Shown piece by piece: positions 1 through 5,056 of a stretch of DNA of 5,056 nucleotides (position 1 is the first letter of the stretch; the number at the start of each line of letters is the position of its first letter). The notes beneath the pieces were generated by a model that searched no databases, was not told where the DNA came from, and saw only the letters and a program-made list of their open reading frames with translations. The position numbers and the translations under genes are program-made. The DNA is from an uncultured Bdellovibrio sp. (GTDB taxonomy: Bacteria; Bdellovibrionota; Bdellovibrionia; Bdellovibrionales; Bdellovibrionaceae), in contig CAMLRE010000192.1 of assembly GCA_946482355.1 (NCBI GenBank), forward strand, positions 1 through 5,056, given 5' to 3'.

Positions 1-13
1 AAAGATAAGCGCA

Positions 14-49
14 AAAAATAAAAAAAGCGCTCAAAGTCTTTGAGCGCTT
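14..49 (-). terminator. Rho-independent terminator, minus strand
   Basis: An 11-bp perfect inverted repeat (25-35 pairing with 39-49) encloses a 3-base loop at 36-38. The stem is GC-rich in its middle (GCGCTC/GAGCGC). On the minus strand the stem is followed by a T-rich run (complement of the A tract at 14-26), the classic intrinsic terminator layout. On the plus strand only two T residues follow the stem, so it is much weaker in that direction. It lies about 31 nt downstream of the stop codon of the small minus-strand ORF at 81-227, which suggests that ORF is transcribed. It might also stop some transcription arriving from the left. Confidence 0.8.
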
Positions 50-80
50 GATAAAAGCTAATTATATAAGTGCTTTAGCA

Positions 81-227
81 CTAGTTCATGTAGGTGATTA
101 AAGACTGAAAGCCAATCGTAGCTTTAGCCATAATAGCGCTTTGCTCTGCAGCAAGCTGCTTACCTAAGTAGATCACCGTAAATAGGCCAACATAAAATAA
201 AAACAGTCTTTTTCTAAATTCAATCAT
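81..227 (-). CDS. Small single-pass membrane protein, 48 aa, hypothetical
   Basis: This ORF reads from ATG (complement of 225-227) to TAG (complement of 81-83) and encodes 48 residues. I do not recognise a family. Residues 1-7 are charged and basic (MIEFRKR). They are followed by a hydrophobic stretch at about 8-21 (LFLFYVGLFTVIYL) fit for one membrane helix with the basic N-terminus inside, then a mildly amphipathic tail to Asn48. An in-frame TGA lies two codons upstream (231-233), so the ATG is the only plausible full-length start. The Shine-Dalgarno signal is poor: the bases just before the ATG are CTGACCC, with a GAG only about 17 nt away. The best support is the strong minus-strand terminator 31 nt past the stop. 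The gene diverges from the ABC operon, sharing a spacer of about 65-104 bp. It could also be chance coding or a remnant. Confidence 0.5.
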   Translation of the reverse strand: MIEFRKRLFLFYVGLFTVIYLGKQLAAEQSAIMAKATIGFQSLITYMN

Positions 228-331
228 GGGTCAGAAGATACTCTATTTAGGTCTGTTTGGGTGAAAAAACACAAGCTGGATGAAAACAATAAATGGTTGT
301 CAAAGGTATAGACAGAGCAGACAATACCTCT

Positions 332-1009
332 ATGTCATCAGTCGTAGAAATCAGAAATATATCAAAGAGTTATAAGCTAGGTGAAACCCACGTCGATGCG
401 ATTAAAAATCTTTCTTTGGTTGTGACCAAGGGTGAATTTACCGCACTTATCGGAGCTTCGGGTTCAGGTAAAACAACTTTACTGAATCTTATTGGCTGCT
501 TAGATGGCGTAGATCACGGCGATATCTTCATTGATGGCATGAACGTCAAAGATTTAAATGAAAATCAGAAAAGCACTCTGCGTAACGAAAAAATTGGTTT
601 TATCTTTCAATCATTCAATTTAATTCCGGTGTTAAACGTTTATGAAAATGTAGAGCTTCCGTTAACGGTTAGAAAAGATATTAAAGCTGAAGACAGAAAA
701 GCTAAAGTTGAAGCGGCATTAAAAGATGTGGGCTTGGCTGAATTTATGAATCATAGACCCGATCAATTATCGGGTGGTCAACGCCAACGTGTAGCGATTG
801 CGCGTGCGCTAGTGACATCACCGGCTTTAATTTTAGCTGATGAGCCTACGGCGAACTTAGATTCAAAGACTGCGAATTTAATTATTGATTTAATGTTAGA
901 ATTGAACCGCACAAGACATGTGACATTCTTTTTCTGCACTCACGATGAAAAACTAATGAGCCGCGTGCAAAAAATAGTAAAAATCAAAGATGGTCAGATC
1001 GAACAATGA
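332..1009 (+). CDS. ABC transporter ATP-binding protein, LolD/MacB class
   Basis: This is the cytoplasmic ATPase of a MacB/LolCDE-type ABC complex and should power the two FtsX-like permeases encoded downstream. It is 225 aa from the chosen start, the usual LolD size. In that numbering it has Walker A GASGSGKT (41-48), Q-loop Gln93 in FIFQSFNL, signature LSGGQ (146-150), Walker B LILADE with catalytic Glu171, D-loop NLD (175-177) and switch His204 in THD. All catalytic residues are intact. The longest frame opens at 293 (238 aa; a TAA immediately precedes it), but the first 13 residues look unlike the family. The start at 332 gives MSSVVEIRNISKSY, the normal LolD-like N-terminus, so I prefer it. 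Neither start has a good ribosome-binding site. The stop overlaps the next gene as ATGA. The family is clear; calling it true lolD is not justified because the partner permeases are not typical LolC/LolE. Confidence 0.95.
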   Translation: MSSVVEIRNISKSYKLGETHVDAIKNLSLVVTKGEFTALIGASGSGKTTLLNLIGCLDGVDHGDIFIDGMNVKDLNENQKSTLRNEKIGFIFQSFNLIPVLNVYENVELPLTVRKDIKAEDRKAKVEAALKDVGLAEFMNHRPDQLSGGQRQRVAIARALVTSPALILADEPTANLDSKTANLIIDLMLELNRTRHVTFFFCTHDEKLMSRVQKIVKIKDGQIEQ

Positions 1010-2325
1010 TTTGGAAATTTGCCTACAGAAATTTATTACGCAATAAACGCCGCTCACTTTCAACTGGTGTAGCAATTACTGTGGGCTTTGTGGGCTTAAA
1101 TCTTTTAGGCGCGTATATCTATCGTTCTAAAATGGCTTTAGATACAACTTCGGTTTACTCTGCGCAAAAAGGGCACGTGAGTATTTATAAAAAAGATGCG
1201 ATCGAACAGTACCAGATTAAACCTAAGAAATATGTCTTCAGTATCGAAGAGCAGGAACAAGTCAAAAAAGCTATGGCTGAGCTTGAGCCACAGATTGAAT
1301 ACACAGGTCAGCAAATTTCTGTGCCGGGGCTTTTTTCAAATGGAACAAAATCACATCCGGTGGTGATTTACGGGTTTGATCCAGTAGCGTATCAAAAATC
1401 TTTAACTCAACCAATGTTGTTAGAGTGGGCAAAAGATTGGGTGTTACCTTCGCAGCGTGAAAATGCTGATCTTTTTGTTCGTAATCCAGAAACGGTTTCA
1501 ATAACACCAAAGATTGCCGAAATTCTTTCATTTAAATACCCATTAAAAGATAATGACACGATTCAGATTGCAGCTCGTTCATTAGATGGTGATCTCAATG
1601 CCATCAATGCAGAACTTGGGGCTGAGCACACGACAGGTATGCAGTTTCTAGAAGATACAGTCGTGCTTATTCCGATTAAAAAAGTTCAGGAGCTATTGGC
1701 CACTGATGCAGTTGAATCTATTTCAATTTATTTAAAACCCGATGTTTCAATTAATAAATTTATCACGCAGCTTAAAGATAAACTCTCTACCTTAGGTTAT
1801 CCGGTAGATATCTACCGATTTGATGCGCCAGAGATCAATGCTCTTCATCAGGGCACGATGGGCTTTTTATATGTGATGGGTGGATTCTTTCTATTCTTAA
1901 TTTGTACGGCAGTGAGCTTAACAATTATTAATTCATTAACGATGGGTATTATTGAACGTACACGTGAAATTGGAACTCTGCGTGCTGTCGGCTTTAAAAG
2001 TTTAGATGTGGTTAAGCTTTTTGTGCGCGAAAGTATTTTATTATCAGTGATTAGCATGGGCATTGGTGTTGTGATCTCTTTCTTAGTTTCAAGTGCGGTG
2101 AATGCAGCTAATATTCGTTTTTTTCCGCCTGGGGCAAGTGCCAAGATTCAATTTGTTTTAAAATGGAATCTTTATATTGCAAGTTTTGTGTTTATTCTTT
2201 TATTTACGATTTCAGTTTTGTCGTCGCTTTTTGTGATCAAAAACAAACTACGTACAAAATTAATTGCTTTACTTAATGACAGTTCAACTTTCGGCGATGA
2301 TGCCGAAGATGGAGACGATGCGTGA
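1006..2325 (+). CDS. FtsX-like ABC transporter permease (first of two)
   Basis: This 439-aa inner-membrane permease is of the MacB/LolC/LolE type (COG4591-like). Its topology is four helices with a large periplasmic domain. The N-terminus WKFAYRNLLRNKRRS is the typical cytoplasmic entry motif, and TM1 is at about 20-39. The periplasmic core spans about 40-283, followed by TM2 at about 285-313. The cytoplasmic coupling segment ERTREIGTLRAVGF is at 317-330, TM3 at about 342-365 and TM4 at about 387-411. A short acidic tail (DDAEDGDDA, 431-439) ends the protein and is absent from the second permease. The start overlaps the ATPase stop by 4 nt (ATGA), pointing to translational coupling, and the stop overlaps the next start as GTGA. 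It probably pairs with the second permease as a heterodimer. By family, such proteins couple ATP hydrolysis to periplasmic work such as extracting lipoproteins or lipids. The substrate is unknown. Confidence 0.92.
   Translation: MIWKFAYRNLLRNKRRSLSTGVAITVGFVGLNLLGAYIYRSKMALDTTSVYSAQKGHVSIYKKDAIEQYQIKPKKYVFSIEEQEQVKKAMAELEPQIEYTGQQISVPGLFSNGTKSHPVVIYGFDPVAYQKSLTQPMLLEWAKDWVLPSQRENADLFVRNPETVSITPKIAEILSFKYPLKDNDTIQIAARSLDGDLNAINAELGAEHTTGMQFLEDTVVLIPIKKVQELLATDAVESISIYLKPDVSINKFITQLKDKLSTLGYPVDIYRFDAPEINALHQGTMGFLYVMGGFFLFLICTAVSLTIINSLTMGIIERTREIGTLRAVGFKSLDVVKLFVRESILLSVISMGIGVVISFLVSSAVNAANIRFFPPGASAKIQFVLKWNLYIASFVFILLFTISVLSSLFVIKNKLRTKLIALLNDSSTFGDDAEDGDDA
2311..2314 (+). promoter_or_regulatory. 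Ribosome-binding site for the GTG-started LolA-like gene
   Basis: GGAG sits 7 nt before the GTG at 2322, the best Shine-Dalgarno match at any junction in this operon. It lies inside the codons for the acidic tail of the upstream permease. It supports initiation at GTG, which is required to include the signal peptide: the next in-frame ATG is Met88 of the product. Confidence 0.6.
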
Positions 2326-3044
2326 AATTCTTAATTCTTTTATTAGCTATTCCTTTTTATGCTAAAGCCGATCTTGCTTCAGATTTATTAAAAGCTTCAG
2401 ACCGCGCGCGTGGAAGTGTGAAAGACGGTGTGCAGTGGAATGCCGTGATTGAAACTGAAGAAAATGGTGAAAGCAGCACGAGAGAATTTAATATTAAAGC
2501 TAAAGGTGATGATGCTTTTGTTGAAGCGACAAAGCCCGCAAAAAATAAAGGTGAAGTTTATATCTTTAATGATCGCAATATGTGGTTTTTTAAACCTTCA
2601 CTAAAAAAGCCAGTTTCAATTTCAGCTCGCCAAAAACTAACAGGCCAAGCGGCTAATGGTGATATTGCATCAACGCACTACGCACGTGATTATTCGGCAG
2701 TAATTGAAAAGACTGAAAACTTAAATGGCGAAAAAATGCATGTGTTAATGTTAACGGCTAAATCTAAAAATTTAACTTACGATAAAATTCGTTATTGGAT
2801 CAGCGATAAAACCAAACTAGCTATGAAAGCTGAGTTTTTAACGTTGCAAGGTAAACCCTTTAAAGTGGGGCTATTAAAATACGGCAATACGTTAACTGCG
2901 GGTGGAGAGACTTTTCCGTTTATCAGCGAATTAGCCATTGCTGATGCTAAATTTCAGAATAATAAAAGCACGATCACTTACAAAGCTCCTAAAGTAACTC
3001 AGGTTTCGAATTCTATTTTTAATGTGAATAACTTAACGAGATAG
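2322..3044 (+). CDS. Periplasmic LolA-like (outer membrane lipoprotein-sorting) protein
   Basis: This 240-aa secreted protein resembles the LolA-like 'outer membrane lipoprotein-sorting protein' family (PF17131 type). The family has an open beta-barrel fold that shelters lipid or acyl chains. Residues 1-16 form a signal peptide (MKFLILLLAIPFYAKA) with an AxA-type site before Asp17. There is no lipobox and no cysteine anywhere, so the mature protein should be soluble in the periplasm. Family-like stretches are NDRNMWFFKPSLKKPVSIS (83-101), the following LTGQAANGDIAS (106-117), and YDKIRYWISDKTKLAMKAEF (153-172) leading into the GKPFK strand. Initiation is at GTG, overlapping the permease stop as GTGA, with GGAG 7 nt upstream. 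Placement between two permease genes argues that it receives cargo from that ABC complex, as LolA does from LolCDE. It is longer than E. coli LolA (about 200 aa) and is not an obvious orthologue. The cargo is unknown. Confidence 0.85.
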   Translation: MKFLILLLAIPFYAKADLASDLLKASDRARGSVKDGVQWNAVIETEENGESSTREFNIKAKGDDAFVEATKPAKNKGEVYIFNDRNMWFFKPSLKKPVSISARQKLTGQAANGDIASTHYARDYSAVIEKTENLNGEKMHVLMLTAKSKNLTYDKIRYWISDKTKLAMKAEFLTLQGKPFKVGLLKYGNTLTAGGETFPFISELAIADAKFQNNKSTITYKAPKVTQVSNSIFNVNNLTR

Positions 3045-3049
3045 TAAAA

Positions 3050-4363
3050 ATGTTAATTAAGATCGCTTTTCGTAACACTTTAAAGAACTGGCGCCATTCG
3101 ATTTCGGCGTTATTAAGCTTATCTGCTTCATTTGTTTCTTTGGTGTTGTTTGATGGTTACATTGACGATGTGAAAGCGATGTATATCGATAATTTTCAGC
3201 ACCGTCAGATGTTAGGTGATATTATTATTGAACATAAAGACCAGTATTCGAAAGAGGGTGTTACTAACCCTTGGGATTTTTGGATCACGAAAGAAGACCA
3301 AGATTATATTTTACAAAAAGTAAAAGCAGATCCGGTGAAAGCTCCGCACGTGGTTCGTAATTTAAACTTTCAGGGCATGATCACTAATGGGGTGCAGTCG
3401 CAGATCTTATTGGGCCGTGGTTATGATTTAGCTGAAGGTGAAAAGCTGCGTGGAAAAAACTGGTCATGGAATGTGACTTACGGAACTCCGTTAGACCGTC
3501 AAGAAACACCGTTTGTGGGAGCTTTAGGACAAGGTCTTGCAAGAAAGCTTGCCTGCACCTGGGTGAAAGATCCAAATACCTTAACTTTTTATGGTGGTTA
3601 TGCAGAAGTTGATAAGCCGTTTGATTGTTTAACGAAAGACTTACAAATTTCAACCACAACTGTTGATGGGCAACTTAACGCCGTTGATCTGTCTGCTGTG
3701 GCGTTGATGGATGCTGGTTATAAAGACGTCGATGATAGATATATTCAAACTTCACTTGAAGCGGCACAAACGTTGATGAACACCGATAAGGTAAGTTTTA
3801 TTACTTTAGAGGTTCCAGGCAGATCAGTTAATTCGATAGTGGATTATATCAATAACACGGTATTAAAAGATAAAAATTATTTGCAGGCCCAGCGCTGGCA
3901 AGATCACCGTTTGGGTGAGATGTACACAAAGACCATGGATTTTCTTTCAATCTTTAGAAATTTCGTCGTGATTGTGATCGTGATTGTTTCAACGCTTTCG
4001 GTTTTAAATACCATGGTTAAGCTTGTTAAAGAAAGAACGCGCGAAATAGGCACTATGCGCAGTATCGGCTTTTTACCTCAGCAAGTTGTTAAAATGTTTT
4101 TCTTAGAAAGTTTATTTCTATCAGTCATGGGAACCGGAGTTGGGGCTGTCATGGCGGTTATTTTAACCGTGGGCTTTAACTCAGTTAAGATTTTATACAA
4201 AGGCGGAATCTTATCTGAACCTGTGGCGTTTAGAATCGCTTTTTACTCTGAAGCGTATATTGCTGCTTTTCTTTTATTGCTTTCAGTAGGAACAATTGCG
4301 ACATACTTTGCCACACGACAAATTATTCGCAGCAAAATTATTGATAACTTAACTTATGTATAA
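3050..4363 (+). CDS. FtsX-like ABC transporter permease (second of two)
   Basis: This 437-aa inner-membrane permease has the same architecture as the one at 1006-2325 but a clearly different sequence. TM1 is at about 17-38 after the cytoplasmic motif KIAFRNTLKNWRHS. The periplasmic domain covers about 40-298, with TM2 at about 300-323. The coupling segment ERTREIGTMRSIGF is at 328-341 and nearly matches its partner; TM3 is at about 350-376 and TM4 at about 401-422. The periplasmic domain holds the only two cysteines, Cys169 and Cys193, a possible disulfide. The gene begins 5 nt after the LolA-like gene, with a modest GAG about 9 nt before ATG, and its end overlaps the next gene by 8 nt. No second ATPase gene is seen in the window, so it most likely forms a heterodimer with the first permease on a dimer of the single ATPase, as LolC and LolE share LolD. 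Substrate unknown. Confidence 0.92.
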   Translation: MLIKIAFRNTLKNWRHSISALLSLSASFVSLVLFDGYIDDVKAMYIDNFQHRQMLGDIIIEHKDQYSKEGVTNPWDFWITKEDQDYILQKVKADPVKAPHVVRNLNFQGMITNGVQSQILLGRGYDLAEGEKLRGKNWSWNVTYGTPLDRQETPFVGALGQGLARKLACTWVKDPNTLTFYGGYAEVDKPFDCLTKDLQISTTTVDGQLNAVDLSAVALMDAGYKDVDDRYIQTSLEAAQTLMNTDKVSFITLEVPGRSVNSIVDYINNTVLKDKNYLQAQRWQDHRLGEMYTKTMDFLSIFRNFVVIVIVIVSTLSVLNTMVKLVKERTREIGTMRSIGFLPQQVVKMFFLESLFLSVMGTGVGAVMAVILTVGFNSVKILYKGGILSEPVAFRIAFYSEAYIAAFLLLLSVGTIATYFATRQIIRSKIIDNLTYV

Positions 4364-5056
4364 ATGGCTTTCGGTCTTAGCAGTTTTACTTCCGTTATCA
4401 GCGTTTGCGCAAAACGTTGAATTTGGTTTTAGCTACGAGGCCTATTTATTCGGTGAACAGCGTGATTATGCTGATTCTATTATTAATCTTGGCAATGAAG
4501 TTTTAAATATTCCTGAAACTAGTGTGTTTTTGGATCAGCGCGCCGAATTTAAGTGGTTGATTAACGATGCAAAAATTATTTTTCGCCCACGGTTAGTGTC
4601 TTACCAGCAAAATTATAAAACAGAGACAACACTAAAAAATGAATCTAAAAACGACACTGATCTAAATCTTACAGACGCTTTTTACGAACAATATATAACT
4701 GACCGCATTTTTACGACCGTGGGACTTCAAGTTTACCAATGGGGGCCAGCTGAAATCTTAAACCCATCTAATCCGTTCTTTCATTTTAATACCGATCAGC
4801 GAAGTCTAGTGTACAAAGAAAAGGGTAAGGCCCTGCTTCGTTTAAACTGGAATGCGAAATCAGATTATAATTTTGTTTTTATGGTTGAGCCTGTTTCAAA
4901 TAATGAAGCTCACTGGATTGCTGAAGAAAAATTTAAACCTCAGTTTGCCGGAAAGTTTGAAACGGCCTGGACGGGAACTAGAAATTTTTTAGGTGTAGCC
5001 GTTGGTATTCCGGATAATGCTGATTTTTTTATTGGCGAATATTTTCAATACGAGTT
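4356..5056 (+). CDS. Probable beta-barrel outer-membrane protein (3' end beyond window)
   Basis: The ORF starts at ATG 4356 and runs open to the window edge (233 complete codons), so the C-terminus is unseen. Residues 1-18 form a signal peptide (MYKWLSVLAVLLPLSAFA) with an AFA site before Gln19 and no lipobox. The mature part has short alternating polar/hydrophobic, aromatic-rich segments (for example AEFKWLINDAKIIFRP, 63-78, and NFVFMVEPV, 172-180), as in beta-barrels. The motif QVYQWGPAEILNPSNP (125-140), preceded by an acidic/aromatic strand, recalls the 'WG...NP' region of DUF1302-like and related porin-type outer-membrane proteins. That resemblance is from memory and is not a tested match. 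The start overlaps the second permease by 8 nt with no visible Shine-Dalgarno, implying coupled translation. An ATG at 4364 is in another frame and stops after 18 codons. The likely role is outer-membrane partner of the ABC/LolA-like system; it could instead be an unrelated porin. Confidence 0.75.
   Translation, partial: MYKWLSVLAVLLPLSAFAQNVEFGFSYEAYLFGEQRDYADSIINLGNEVLNIPETSVFLDQRAEFKWLINDAKIIFRPRLVSYQQNYKTETTLKNESKNDTDLNLTDAFYEQYITDRIFTTVGLQVYQWGPAEILNPSNPFFHFNTDQRSLVYKEKGKALLRLNWNAKSDYNFVFMVEPVSNNEAHWIAEEKFKPQFAGKFETAWTGTRNFLGVAVGIPDNADFFIGEYFQYE

Noticed and set aside
1..21. A plus-strand reading frame ending at TAA 19-21 (would encode a C-terminal KDKRKK).
   Set aside because: It is compatible with the tail of a gene entering from the left and convergent with the small ORF, but six codons are too few to support a call.
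69..82. Small hairpin AGTGC-TTTA-GCACT just after the small ORF's stop, and a second GCTTTAGC copy at 121-128.
   Set aside because: A 5-bp stem without a T tract and an 8-base repeat are expected by chance. The terminator at 14-49 is far stronger.
228..300. A TTGACA on the minus strand (complement of 297-302) as a promoter for the small ORF.
   Set aside because: No acceptable -10 element lies 15-19 nt further along the minus strand, so I do not call a promoter.
280..375. ATG at 280 opening a 31-codon plus-strand frame overlapping the ATPase start, a possible leader peptide.
   Set aside because: There is no good ribosome-binding site, the composition is unremarkable, and it runs deep into the ATPase codons. 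Probably chance.
1271..1531. Minus-strand open frame of 86 codons.
   Set aside because: It lies wholly antisense within the first permease's periplasmic domain codons, with no family resemblance and no separate signals.
1848..2144. Minus-strand open frame of 98 codons.
   Set aside because: It is antisense to the TM2-TM3 region of the first permease. Its residue pattern looks like a mirror of hydrophobic codons, not a real protein.
3384..3659. Minus-strand open frame of 91 codons.
   Set aside because: It is antisense to the second permease, whose own frame is strongly supported by motif and topology. No independent evidence.

Overview
The window is AT-rich with codon use leaning to A/T third positions. 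It carries signal peptides, an outer-membrane beta-barrel candidate and a LolA-like periplasmic protein, so the host is a Gram-negative, double-membrane bacterium. The gene set and composition are reminiscent of Bdellovibrionota or related former 'delta-proteobacterial' lineages, but this is a low-confidence impression. Nothing here fixes the taxon.

Layout. Bases 1-292 are a short intergenic region. It holds a convincing minus-strand rho-independent terminator (about 14-49) and, just upstream of it on the minus strand, a 48-codon ORF for a small single-pass membrane protein (81-227). From about 332 to the right edge, five plus-strand genes form one tight operon: a LolD/MacB-class ABC ATPase (332-1009; longer start possible at 293), an FtsX-like permease (1006-2325), a secreted LolA-like 'outer membrane lipoprotein-sorting' protein (2322-3044), a second, divergent FtsX-like permease (3050-4363), and the N-terminal 233 residues of an exported, probable beta-barrel outer-membrane protein (4356 to beyond 5056). 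Junctions are 4-nt overlap, 4-nt overlap, 5-nt gap and 8-nt overlap. I see no terminator or convincing promoter between them. No stretch over 300 bases lacks a gene.

How the genes may work together. One ATPase with two different FtsX-type permeases suggests a heterodimeric type VII (MacB/LolCDE-like) ABC complex in the inner membrane. These transporters usually do not pump substrate across the inner membrane. They use ATP to extract lipoproteins or lipids from its outer leaflet, or to drive periplasmic machinery. The LolA-like protein between the two permease genes is a natural hydrophobic-cargo chaperone, and the trailing beta-barrel could be the outer-membrane endpoint. The cluster therefore looks like a dedicated trans-envelope route for a lipid, lipoprotein or other hydrophobic molecule, parallel to LolCDE-LolA but distinct from it. 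The cargo is unknown, and the system-level reading is inference from gene content and spacing.
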